DNA of 64,000 bases, from NCBI RefSeq assembly GCF_000755165.1, contig NC_025864.1, forward strand, positions 534,948 to 598,947. The letters run 5' to 3'. This DNA comes from Leishmania panamensis (Eukaryota > Euglenozoa > Kinetoplastea > Trypanosomatida > Trypanosomatidae). Each line of letters starts with the position of its first letter. Position 1 is the first letter of the stretch. The translations under genes were made by a program, and so were the position numbers. Shown in pieces: positions 31,781 through 43,125 of this stretch. The notes beneath the pieces are model-generated. The model was not told the DNA's origin, did not search any database, and saw only the letters and a program-made list of their open reading frames with translations.

Positions 31781-33240
31781 CAAGATCCACTGCGCACGGT
31801 GCGTCTCACCTGCAACGACCCTCTCCCCTCCTCCCCACCCACAGCAGACCCTCTTTCGATGTCTGATCCACCCTCACCCGAGTGCCATGAGGACACCACG
31901 CCACCATGTACGTCTGTGTTACTTCCTTTCGAAGTGCACCTACTCGCGAGAAGTCCGCACCACTCGTCACAGCCCATTGCGGCTAGCAGCACGTCAGCTT
32001 GCACAACGCATCCTGGTGTACAAGTGGCGAACAGTGCAACAGTGCTGCGCCAGTCACCCCCACGACCTCGAACATTGTACTCTCCAACTTTGTCTGAAGA
32101 GCGACGATGCTATTCGCCCCATTTATCTTCTTGCTCATGCCTCCCACCCCACCCCACCTCACCCTCTTTGTGCTTCTACGCTTGCTCAGCGCTCTTCACA
32201 TGTATAGTGTGTGAAGGTGTGCCATGGGCAGTGCACCCTGGTGACTAACCCCCGCCGCCTCTCCCTCCTCCTCCTCCTCACCCCCTTCTCTCCTTCCCAA
32301 GCCAGCAAGGGGGTGAGCCAGTCCCTGCGGAGCACAGCATATATTTTGCTTTGCTTTGTTCTTTTCTACCTGCATGCGTGCGGATTTCTCGGAGCACAAC
32401 GGTGCGGCGAGAGAAGAGGGGGGACGAGGAAGTTTTCTCTTCTTTGCTCAGTGGAAGCGGGATGGCTCCTCTACCCGACAGTGTTACCTCAAGTCTCCCT
32501 TCTCTTGGAGCACGGGCCCCAGTGACCCTATGGTTCCCCCCTCTCGTCACTCCCACCCTCCGTATCCTTAGAGTGAGCTCGCCACCCTCCATCCGGTCCC
32601 CTTCATGTCTCCACCCAGTGAAACAGGTGGCTCAGCGCTCCCGTCCGTACGCAAACACAACACGTGCCCGTATGCGTGCTCTTGTATACAAGGCGCACTC
32701 CATTCCTGCCACGACGCCAGCGGTGTTAGCGGCGCGATCGCACACACAGCCCAGAAGTCGGGTCGATCACGACGAATATGCGGACTCCCTAATGGCCTCG
32801 GTGTATCTCTCCCGTTCGCCATCTCCTCCACTCTCACCCCTCTCTGGGGAGGGAGAGGGGTCGCCTACGTCTACATCACTCCCCTCTGATCTGCCGGTCT
32901 GTCCGTCTCTCTTTGTCCCTCTTGTTTTTCCTTTTCCTCTCCCTTTTTCTCTGTGTATTGATCTGCCCTCTCCCCTTCGCTGAGTACAACAACAAACGAT
33001 GATGAGCCGATAGTTGGAAGGGAAAAAGGTGGGCACCTTTGGCAGTGCAGAGCAGAGGCGTTTAGCCTCCTCCACAGAAACGCCATCCTCGCGTGGTGCA
33101 CTCACCTTGGGGGAGGGAGGCTGCTTATCCCCCCTCCCCCACCTCCATTTCCCCTTCGTGTTTTTAACCCCTGAGGGTAATAATACGAAATCAGAGATCG
33201 CTTACACTTCACGGGGGAGGGGGGGCTTTACTAACTGTTA
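31781..33240. other. 3' flank of the peptidase gene with duplicated spacer segment
   Basis: No gene seen. 31781-32250 is ordinary 3' UTR-like sequence, 32251-32868 is the duplicate of 9962-10585, and 32869-33240 is T/CT-rich then C-rich (33131-33155). Confidence 0.6.
32251..32868 (+). repeat. Duplicated spacer segment, copy 2
   Basis: Same orientation and almost the same sequence as 9962-10585, where it lies before the first 'MFGRRV' gene; here no such gene follows. A CTCTCTCT shortening near 32842 and a few substitutions are the main differences. The sharp loss of identity on both sides shows a discrete duplication of about 620 bp. Confidence 0.85.
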
Positions 33241-35229
33241 AGTGACGACTGCCGAGAACAGGATCACCTTTTCAGGGATCAGGGAAGGGCCGCGGAATAC
33301 AATCTCACGATCCAACAAGCCCCCTTCTAGCTTGCATGACCTCTTACGCGTATCCTCTCCTTCACTGGCACAACATTGCATCTACAGAGCGCATTTCTCG
33401 CTCGGGGCAGTTTCCTCCCTTCTTTCCACTCCTTTGCAGCCGACACACCGGCTCAACGAAAAAGGCTTTATACATCTCGTTACCAGCCGTCTCCCAACAA
33501 AGATTACCGAAGCTAAAACATCTCGGACACCAGAGTCGGTAACCGACGAATGCAAACGTTGTCTCTCGCACTCCTTGAGAGGTAACGGGGCAGATTACCC
33601 AGCGGTGGAACTGAAGGCAGAGAAGGAGGACGATTCTGACGGCCCTCTCAGCGCCGAGGCAACCCGAAGCAGGCATGAGAAGCGTGAAGTACCTCATAGA
33701 GGAGACCTATGCGCAAGCACCAGTTACTAGTCTACCCGTGGATGCAGGAGCCGATCAAGGCTGAGGCACTTTGGGGAGGAAGGGAACAACAACGCATCAA
33801 AAGCCCGCAGCTCGCGGAGGGCTGGAGGAGAGGAGAGGAGAGTTCCGTGAGTCTCGCCCGGCAAGGCCATTTGGCTCCCGTAGCGGTGAGGCTGAGCTAG
33901 TGCGAGCTCTCCTCAAATGACCTGAGCGATGCACGCTACGCACTGATGCACGTGATCCTCCACGTCAGCACTGATGACGCCATCAAAACGCATCATTGGC
34001 TTCTGGCCAGCCCCTGGGACAGAGGGGGGGGGCGCACAATGACTTCCCCGCTGGCGAGCGAGGTGCCGAACTGCAGTACCCTCTTTTTCCACCCCAAAGT
34101 GGCGCGAGCTCAGCGCATCCCTCTTACCGGCTGAGTGGAAGGCAGCAAGCGGTGGCCTGGTTGGCGGCGCGGAGAGTGCTGTGACAGGGCTTCACGAGAA
34201 ACTGAAGGACAACGCATTGCTTGGTAGCGGATACATATTCCTGTTCACGACGTCCAATGGATCCAAGAGGATGTGGCAGATGTGGACATGATGGCGAGGC
34301 AGCTTGAACGCTCTCGCATTTGGTCTGGTTGACAAGGTGAATCGCCAGATCAAAGGCTCTGAGGGCAAACATGCGACAATGCCAATCCACGCCACGGCTG
34401 CGGTGGCGATTACTCCAGAGCGCTACGGCAACAGGAGTCGCGTGGCTGAGGTCGGGGCAGCTGCCAAGGTGGGATCCGCGGAGGCGAGGCTCCCCGTCGG
34501 GCAACCCGGAGAAGGGGACGGTGCCAGAAAAGACCAATGGGAATGCTCACCGGAGGCTGAGTGTCACACAGGAAGAGGACAAGTCATGAGTTGGATTGGT
34601 CTTCGCCAGCACTACACGCCAACGCCACTCCATTGCAAGTGCAGACGACTGGCCACGCTTGCGGCAGATCCGACCCGGGCAGCTGTACACCAAGCCAGCA
34701 CCTACGGAGAGAGACTGCCACACACCCCTTGCACGCGCTGCATCATGGGCTAGTCGGTACTCTAACCTGAGGTAAAACGTCCAGCAAAGTGCAACTGCAT
34801 ATTTTGGACTCAGCCTCCGTCCGTCACCGTCAGGCGGTACGCACGCACGCCCTTCTTGAGAATCGCGACACAACTGCTTCTGGCCTTTGTCAAGTGCATG
34901 GCGCAGCAGCGCTTCAGCGATGGCTGCGGGAGTCTTCGTGTGGGCCTCTATATTCGAGCACACACTAGACGACGCGATACGACAGCCCCACACCGCAACA
35001 TTCCGCTTGGGCCCGTTCCTCAACGAGGCCACCACATGGAAGCCTAGAAAACTAGAGTTTCTTGCGCAGGTACTTGAACTGCTCTGCGGCAGCAAAAGCG
35101 AACAAGCACCTCCACAAGACCTCCTTCTCAGGGACGGCAGACCTGGCGCAGAGGGAAGGCATCACGCTGGAGGAATTATAGAAGTCCGTGGCTGAGCGTA
35201 GCGGGGAGCTGGACAACAGACCCGCGCGA
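33241..35229. other. Gene-free region at the start of the retroelement graveyard
   Basis: No intact gene. The longest + frame (34304-34753) and the overlapping minus frames have no recognisable domain. Short coding-like stretches (for example KTHHWLLASPW near 33978 and KLEFLAQVLELL near 35047) interrupted by stops suggest an old degenerate element continuing into the next segment, but I cannot name it. Confidence 0.4.
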
Positions 35230-36590
35230 TTATGGAACACACAGCCCATGGTTTACCACCCGTGATCAACAGAAACCGAACAGGGATTCTGACAGTTATA
35301 GCCATGCATCAAAGGTGCATGCAAGCACATATCTCAGATAACCGATGCGCTCAGCAAGCCAAAGCCCACGACAGCCTTGCAAGCAGCATGGGACAAGGTC
35401 TCGGCGCGCGCCTGGTAGCAACACTTTTGGGCCCCCGAGGACCGGCCCAAGATGCCACAGCGAAACGACCAACCCACAGGAAAGCCAGGAGGAGGAACTG
35501 GAAAGCGCCGAACATCTCGTTCAAATACGCAGCGATGCACGGTGCGCTGATAAGCGTGCCATTGGCTACAGGTCAGACGAAACCCATCAACCCCGAGGAG
35601 CCACTGGAATACCCAGCAGCGTATGGCAAATGGCACCAGTTGATGAGCAGCGAGATCTCAAATCCAAAGACAGGTCGTGGATGCAGCCAAACACTTGGGG
35701 GACAGCCCGGAAGCACGCCTGTTTCTGTTGGTGATGTGGTCTTTTGATGCGGGGCTGGGGGGACATCGGGCGGCGTGCGCGGCGCGGCGCGCCTGCCCGG
35801 CCAAACGCAGCAACGACACCAAAAACGCCCCCCCCCCCCTTGAAAGACCAAACCGGGCAGGCCACGCGCGACAGAAACACCACGAACCCAACACCGCAGC
35901 CAACAAGCCATTCAAGGAAACCAGCGTTCCCCAGGGACTCGACCCGGCACCAGAATGCAGGCAACAATCTGCGGGAGGCACCCATTTGCCTAAGGACCCC
36001 CCACCCCCAGCCCCCAAACATTCCGATGTCTCTCGCACAACCCGTTCCGCCAGGCTGAGGCCGGGAGGTTTTGATCTCGCGATACAAAAGGCCAAGCCCA
36101 GGCGACGCCCAGGGGGGTACATACACGCGCTGCCTGTTGGCGCAGGTTGCGCACTCGGTTATTGTGCTCTGGGCGCCAGATCACAAAGGATGACGACTGA
36201 TCACGCAGCCCGCACCCAATGGCTCGGTTCGAAAGGAGGGTGTTCTACGGCCCACCCCACTCCCACAGCCGTCGGCCAGACGGGACGTGAGAGAGACGCT
36301 GCAGATCTTACAAATGCAGTTTGATGCCCTCTGCATTCCCATCCCACTGCCAAAGACACATGCGCTACAACTGTGTCTTTCGAGTCCCCAATCAGCTGCA
36401 CAGATGCTGCGCTCTGCCTGCCGGCACGCAGCCGTAGGACATGCAATCGCAAGCAAACCGCTGACATTGAAACCGTCATCACAATATGCACCATGGTCGG
36501 CAACACCTTGCTGGCAACCAGGGCTTGGCAGAAAGGCAACCTTTACCGTACCGTCTACGAAGTGATGCAAAGGACCAAGGATGCAAGCTG
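35230..36590 (+). mobile_element. Possible degenerate tyrosine-recombinase element (TATE/VIPER-like?)
   Basis: Broken frames on the + strand. The most suggestive stretch, in 35520-35760, reads SFKYAAMHGALISVPL, then GKWHQLMSSE, then (after a frame change) DAAKHLGDSPEARLFLLVMWSFDA-LG. This resembles the core-binding to catalytic transition of tyrosine recombinases, where a hydrophobic helix ending in Ar-x-G precedes a ...LRxxD segment. In trypanosomatids this enzyme type is known from DIRS-like elements (VIPER; TATE in Leishmania Viannia). The catalytic Arg is not preserved in a continuous frame (AGLG is read where ARxG is expected) and I could not find the downstream HxxR or Tyr. The assignment is tentative; it could be other decayed coding DNA. 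Confidence 0.35.
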
Positions 36591-37824
36591 ACGGACATCC
36601 TCGCCTCGAGGGGCCCCCTTTTTGTGCGTCAGATGAAAAAAGCTCTTCGGATTTCCCCCAGCCTCATAGCCCCCCTCCCCCCAGGTGGAATAATACGATT
36701 ATGGCGGCAACCGAAGACGCGTGCGAAACCCAGCAAACCCGTTGAGGCTCGCAGAACGCGAACGGGAAGTTTGCGAGCCACGGGTTCTCTGATCACGCCA
36801 AAGATGCGCGTGACGAGGGAAAACCCGGACGAGATCCATTTCCCCAAGGTTTGAATACAGGGGCATATTTTCCAGGGCGGTGGGTTGGCCCGCCCCCGCC
36901 GCACAGGACCCGAAATTGTCGGAGGCAAGATGGCCAGACACCGCCTCATTCCGCACCGACAGAAGCCAGCGCGCACGCCCAAAGGAGACCCGCCCGCCTC
37001 GAACCAGAACGCGGGGGGCGACGAACGGCACCGGGGTACGGGGAAACCGCCCGGGGGGCAAAGGCGGGCGGAAAAATGCGGAAAGTAAAACCCGCACATT
37101 TCCCTTGCCATCCCGAGGTCTGGCGTCAAGCAATGCGCCCTGCGTCTCCCACTTTCCCCGCCAAGAAACGGTTTCCTCCGTGGCCAAACGAAAAATGTTC
37201 GCCGCCAGTTTCTACCAGGAGCCCCCCCTCCCGGCGACGCCGGACCGCCGGCGGCCCCGCGGGGCGGCGCGCGCCACCTCTGAAATCGCACCCCCCCCCC
37301 TTCGAACCGGTGCCCCCAGGACACCCCTGCGCCCATTTCCGGTATTTTACCGGGTTTATTCTGGCCCCTGCGCCGGCGAAACGGGGGAACCGCAAGAGCC
37401 ACCCCGACATCCCCAAAGCCCCCGCACGCCCCGGGGGCGGGACGCCGCCACCACGAGGTTCATCTTGGGAAACCCCGCCCAGGGAGCCGTCTGCCCGCGG
37501 ATTTTCTCCCCCCCCCCCCCCAAAGCCCGCTTGGGGCAACGGGGCCGATAGCCGGCGCGGCCCCCACAAATCGAATGGGCGGCCCTGGGTGAAGGAAGCA
37601 CCGGAAGAACCCGCGACTGATCATTCCGGCCCTGGCTACGCTTCGAGCGCGGCACTCGGCAAGGACAGGGCGCCAAGACACGTGGGTGATCGACAAACCC
37701 TCCCCAGGAACGGGGTCGGCGACCGAACCCGCGGCCGGACTAGGTAGAAGAGAACGCCTAACAGGATGCAGCGCCCTGTCCCGGCGCGCGCCCGGGTTGG
37801 GGAGAACCACGCCACATGGATTCC
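36591..37824. other. Extremely GC-rich non-coding stretch
   Basis: Both strands show long open frames, but these reflect high GC and poly-C/G runs (36669-36683, 37212-37220, 37290-37300, 37509-37522), not conserved protein. It may be the decayed 3' portion of the minus-strand DIRE. Nothing specific is recognisable. Confidence 0.4.
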
Positions 37825-40800
37825 TTATTCTTGAAGGTGCGCGAAGCCACTGAACGGACACGCGCAGGTCCCACCTACCAGTGGGGGTCTGTCACCGCGT
37901 GTGGGTGTTATGGGGTTTTGTGACACCCGGAAGTTGCTGGGGATGATTCCATGGTATGTACATGTTTCTGGAATCCTTTGAGCACTGCGGAGATTTCTTG
38001 GCTCCCCATTCCCCGCTGATGGCGCACCACGCAAAGCCGTACCCAGCTCCTGCGATGGACTGCGCCAACGAAAACGCTTGGCACAGGCTCTCCGCCCAGA
38101 AAAGCCGGCCGAAGCGGGGGCGTTTGCCGCGGCGAATTCTCGACAACCCCACTTCCCCCGAACGAGCCAGGGGCTTCGCGGTTGATAGGCTTCGCGGGAA
38201 CGGGCCAGAACGACTTCCACACAAGCGGAGGTGACGCGTGCCCCCCCCCTTAGTTGCGCCTTCCATTTGTTAACAAGCACTCTTCCAAGGAAGGAGCGAA
38301 GGCCAATTATGCAGAAGGGATGGATTTTGGGTGAGGCATAGAGACCTTCAGCAGCCACATCGACCGCGGCTGTGTTGGCTACTTCGTTGCAAGGAATCCC
38401 TAGGAGTGCATACAAAACTGAAGGTGAATTCCCAGCCCGTTGCTAGGAACAGTGGGCAGGAACAGATTTCGCTCTCAACAGTAGAGGTTTGGCGAAAAGG
38501 GCCTGCGCCCGGAAGGGGGCGGCCACCTGCCACGCGAACAAGCAAACACCTTCTCTCGGCACGATTTCCGCAATGGGAGGGACGAGTTTCTGAAGACCCC
38601 TGCGCATAGCAATGCTCTTAGCCAAGTGGCCATTAGCCAAGGGGTCACAGTCCTCGGTGACAGTTCTTCGGGAAGTCTTCCTAAAGGGGGGAAGTGGCGG
38701 GATGGCGGCGGGGGTCGGGCTGTAACGCGGGGTGCCCTCGGGAAACCAATGGGGTTGCCCATGCGCGCGGCACGTTTTGCAATAACAAGGCCGCCCTCTG
38801 CCACAATGTGTGAATGGCGCAAAGGCGAACCAGTGCCAATAGACACGCCATGCGCAAAACCGCAGCGCCGGGGTGGGTGCGGGGGGCCTTGCGCGGGCGT
38901 GGGCCCGTTCCAAACAAGCAGCCCGGCAACAAAGCCGCCCACCCCCGCCCCCTCCGCCAACAGGGGCGGGGCTTTGGCAAAGTGGGTGGCGGATAGGCCC
39001 GCCAGTTTCTGTGAACCTGGATAGTTCTTACGGCATGAGTCGTCTTCGAAACAACCCGAATTACAGGGGAAGAGGTCGGATTCTAGCAGCACTTATCTCC
39101 AAACAAAAGCAAAGGAAAGACCAGTGACAAGTCAGTGAAGACGAGTGCGCCGGTTAATTGGCTTGGGTTTTTCCGTGCCTTTCATTGTCCTCATCCAACC
39201 GCTGGACCACGTAGCGGTTGGGGTCGTCATGGCCAGAGAAAAATTGCCTCACATCGCATGGCGAGGGTCAAACCGGCGGTTTTCAATACGACACAACCGC
39301 GAACCCCGCAGCTCCACTTGCTTTTGTGCATGCGTCGAATTGGCGTTCTATCCCGCTCAGGAAAAAAGTTGGAGGCTAAGAGGCTTAGGATTCTTGTTGC
39401 CACCGAACAGTGAAACAGGGACCCCGTCCCCCCGAGGCGGACTGGGTCGAACACTTTCTCTTCGTCCGTGTGGCTTGGAGTGTGCAAAAAAGGATTCGCT
39501 TTTTTGCGGATTTATCTGCATGCCGCTGTCTTTCGATCACGCCGCCACTTTTCCCAGGACCGCATTGACGATCCTTACGTCAGAATTCCGCCCACGACAT
39601 GGAATGGTGATGGCCAGGTCGTCTGCGCACATGCCGAACTGAGTGTCAGGAAATGAGGCCACCAACAACTCTGGGAGAGGAGTGGCTTGTAGGGAACACA
39701 GTTGTGGTGCAAGAACGGCGCCTTGGGGCCACCAGCCATTAGGCCATACTGTTTGCCAAATGGGTTTCCAAGCTTTGCTTGCGCATAGCGGTGTGCAAGG
39801 AAGTTTCGGAGCCAGCGCTTCAGGCGGGTGCCGGGGAAACTCTGTGGTCTGTTCGCGAGAATCTGGGAATCCATAGTGTCGAAGGCTTTCCCGAAATCCA
39901 CCACGGTTATTATCGTCTGCATTACTCGGTGGGTTGCCTGCTGCTCCCTGCCCGGGCGCTTGACGATCATCACGTGGTAATCAATATTTCTATGTATCTC
40001 GACCGTCCCTGTGATCCTGGAAAGCACCATTTTCGTGGCGCAGCAACGCCCACGCGCATGTTGGCATAGATGGGGCTGGCGCGCATGAAATAAGCGCGCC
40101 AACGTCGTGCGCCGCATAAGTTTGGAGACGCAGGAGGTGGGACTAATTGGCCGGTGCGGCGGGGGTTGTTCTTGTGGCTTCCCAGGTTTTGGTGGCGGTG
40201 AAACGTGCGCATTCTTCCGCTGTTGGGGAACAAGGTGGGCAACCCACATCCACTTAATGGGGGTTAAAATGTGCGCTTTTGTCCCATGGGGAAGGGGTCG
40301 CTGCGCCTCGTTGGGGATGCCATCCTGCCCGGCTTTCTTCGGGACGAGCCAGGGCTGGACGAGCTCTTTGCCCGAGGGCAGGCGGTCTGTTGCCCCCCCC
40401 GTCCGTTGTCTTCACCCCATTCGCTGTCACGCCATACCCCGGCGGGGGGGAAAGAAAGGAGCGAACGCACGTGCTCGGCGCATCTTCGGCGGGGAAAAGG
40501 TAAGGTGGTGGTGGTGAAGTCGGTAGCCCCTGTGCGTCGGCGGGCCGGGAAGAAGGGGGGGCTGTGATGGGAGGACTTGGGCGCGGGCGCCACGGGAATG
40601 GGAAAGGCATTGGCCCCAGTGAAATCATGACCCGGAAAGGGAAAAATAGTTGGCTGTGGGGATGAAAATGTCAGGGGCTGGGGGTTGGCGGGGCGGTGAA
40701 ATAGGGTTTGCGCAAGCAAGCGGTGCTTTCAACCAATGGTATATTCAGGGCGACTGTCAGCGGTGGGAGGCGCCTGATGGACAGGAGGGGTCGTTAGTGC

Positions 40801-41710
40801 AACACGCACCGTTCGCAGCACTGACCATGGAGCAGTGGTCGGGGTCGGCCATTGATATCCGTCAGCGGCAGGTATCCTTGGGACTTGCCTGGTGGCGTGT
40901 TTTCACTCATGCTTGCGTAATTGGTGTGTGCGCAAGATGTGGTGGTTCGAGTTGACATAGTAAGCTGATTGTGCATCTGCGGCTTGCTCGTCGGCGGCGT
41001 CCGTCTCGGCAGGCCACCGCACAACCCCACGAGTTCGACATCCATGTGGACAATTACGTTTGATAGTGCGCAGGGGGGGAAGAGCTGAACGATGCTTTCT
41101 GCTCGTCCGGAGTGGCTTCGCCCAACGGTCTGACAGCTTTTGATGCCTCACCGAAATGACCCCAATTTGCCCCTTTGCAGCTGTAAAACACCCTCGGGGA
41201 AGGTGGGGGCTGACGAGGTTAGCCGGGTTCCACGAATCAGAGTGATGGCAGAAGTGGGGAACTGATGATCGCAATCCACGACGCGGTAGGAACGCAGGCT
41301 GGCCACCTCGATGTCCCGGGGCCACGCCAAGTCCGGTGCACTTTCTGTGCCGCTCTGGAAATATTCAGGCGTCTCCGCTGAGTTCTCCAGAATGAAGCTT
41401 GCACCACACAATGGGGTGGCGGGCTGGCCAGCGGTGTCGTTGTTTTCGGGGTTCCACAGGGATGCGTGGGGACGATTGAAATTCCCACAGCGGCGGGGGA
41501 AAGCCTTTCAATGTTTGCGAAAAGCGCTGGGGCTTGTCGTGGCCGGGGCTTTTGGGGGCACTCAAAGGCTTCCGATCCCTAGCACAAGGTTGCAGCAAAC
41601 CATCTCGGGGATAGACCCTTCGACAAACCAGTCTCCATCCCGCAGCTTCCGTGGGACCCTTCGGGTTTGCAAGCCTTCTTGTGTACAAATATTGCTGTGC
41701 CGCCGGCAAG
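37825..41710 (-). mobile_element. Degenerate ingi/L1Tc-clade LINE (DIRE) with EN, RT and RNase H remains
   Basis: Read on the minus strand, from high to low coordinates. Endonuclease remnants lie at about 41470-41240 (FN-PHASLWNPENN, GTESAPDLAWPRD, CDHQFPTSAI, corresponding to the GDFN/H and SDH-P-type blocks). Reverse transcriptase lies at about 40160-39580: VSPPPKPGKPQ, RPISPTSCVSKLM, VDFGKAFDTMD (motif A), a damaged motif B (GLMAGGPKAPFL) and, one frame away at 39640-39606, the catalytic box QFGMCADDLAITI. RNase H-like remains follow at about 38650-38370 (DPLANGHLAKS, GIPCNEVANTAAVDVA). Many frameshifts and stops make it inactive. The size and domain order fit a DIRE, the relic autonomous element related to Leishmania SIDERs. 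Ends are not defined. Confidence 0.78.
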
Positions 41711-42785
41711 ATTATTTCAGGAGCCCAAAAAGGTAATGTGCCCGGCGCCTTCTGGGTGCCGGAGAGACCTGTGCAGAGCTTCGCCCCCTGGGTGGGGTGC
41801 GGATCCGCTTCGGCTGAAGGCGGCGCAGGCTGTTCAGCCCAGCCCCGCTCGCAGGCGTTCGCCCGCGCGATTTGGGGGTCCAGGGTGGGGTTTGGCTCCT
41901 CCGAACACTGGCGGGCGCGTGCTTTATCGGTGGGTCATGGCCGGGCATGGGGCCGGCAGGTGGCCCCAGGCAAAGCAGTCTTTCCGCGCCGCCATTGGTT
42001 CTCGGCCACCACCCTAGGGGGGATTTGGTCCCTTATGCCGTCAAGCAGACCCCGCCAGTTGTGGCCTGGCGGGTGTCGAAAGCATCCCCTTCCCCAGGCA
42101 TCCCCGTTGGTGCCCCGGAATTGGTGTCGGCGGGTCGCTCTTCTCTCGGTATTGCGGGAGGGAGGTGTTGTTTCTGCTGGGGGTGGGTGGCGTGGGTTCC
42201 GGCGGTGCGTTTTTCAGTTGGGTGCGGGCGCTTTCGGTTTTATGCGACCCCCCCGGGGGGCGCTTGGGCCCGTTTACAGAGACCCCCCGCCCGCACCCGC
42301 GCCAGCATCGCCGCGGCGCCCCGCGGTTTTCCAGACGCCCCCCCCCCCCCCGCGAGCTTGCGTGCCGGTGTTCTTTCGCAGGGGGTGCGCCCCATCCTCG
42401 CCACCCGCCGCCCGCGGTGTGCCTGCGGGGTTCCGGCTTTCTTTTTCGCGGTGTCGAGTGGTCGGTGCACTTCGTCTGCGGTTTTTTCCCCATGCGTGCG
42501 GGGGGCTTGGGTTGCAGTCGCGAGGGAATCGCATCACCGCCGTCTGTTTTTGGCAAAAGGCGATGTCTTCATTTTGGGGTGGTCATGGCATGGAGGGCTT
42601 TGTGCGATTCTGTCTGTTTTTCCCTCTTCGACTTGGCGTGCAATCCGAAGAGAAGCGACGCGCTTTTGCTTTCTATTCGGATGTTTCCGCACCATCAGGC
42701 GGGTGGCTTCTCGGTGGCGGTGTGGGTCTCCGATCCTTCCTCCCCTATCGTCCAAAAAAAAGGCCCCGCCGAGGGGGTTGTCGGC
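41711..42785. other. GC-rich sequence upstream of the DIRE, no gene
   Basis: Several overlapping open frames on both strands but no domain signature. It may be the DIRE 5' region. An A run (42756-42763) lies just before the repeat C fragment. Confidence 0.35.
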
Positions 42786-43006
42786 GTGGCGTTGCGTCGG
42801 GTCGACCTGCGGCGCTGGGCACCCTTGCGGCATCCGTGCGGTGGGTGGGGTGTCGAGGCGGGTTGCGCATGTCTTAGCCGGCCCTCGCTGTCGGCTGATG
42901 TGGGTCCTGGGCGCCACCCCCGGGGGAGGCGCGGCATGGCGAGCACGACCGTGAGTCCGCGGGTGTTGTTTGCGGCCGGGGGCGGGGTGGGGGTTCGGCC
43001 TCGTGT
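42786..43006 (+). repeat. Repeat C, truncated copy (221 bp)
   Basis: I find no difference from 53031-53251 over 221 bp, and one from the 58-kb copy. It begins at GGCGTTGCGTCGGG and ends at CTCGTGTT; left of it the first ~176 bp of the full copies are absent. To the right about 35 bp are only loosely similar (CAATGGGCACACTGAATGG against CGAATGAACACGCTGAGAG). It ends about 100 bp before the PIH1 gene. Confidence 0.85.
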
Positions 43007-43087
43007 TATATGGAAGCCAATGGGCACACTGAATGGAAATGATGGTATCTGTATTTTTGTTCTCTTCTCTGCTCTCTTCCCTTTTCT

Positions 43088-43106
43088 GGAATTGTTTTTT
43101 TTTTAG
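43088..43106 (+). promoter_or_regulatory. Polypyrimidine tract and likely trans-splice acceptor for the PIH1 gene
   Basis: A T-rich tract (43091-43104, broken by one G) is followed directly by AG at 43105-43106. It is the strongest acceptor near this gene and would leave a ~19-nt 5' UTR before the in-frame ATG at 43126. It decides against the longer open frame starting at 43033, which lies upstream of the tract. An out-of-frame ATG at 43118 (a four-codon uORF) would lie in that leader. Confidence 0.55.
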
Positions 43107-43125
43107 TGAAGGTTTTCATGCTGAA

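Noticed and set aside
36629..37747. Long open frames on both strands in the GC-rich region (for example 257 aa minus and 298 aa plus)
   Set aside because: They overlap each other, are dominated by Pro/Arg/Gly from poly-C/G runs and have no domain. High GC removes stop codons by chance.
41651..43106. 408-, 360- and 313-residue plus frames before PIH1
   Set aside because: Three overlapping frames with low-complexity composition, no recognisable motif, and the last ends in the repeat C fragment. They are most likely GC-driven.
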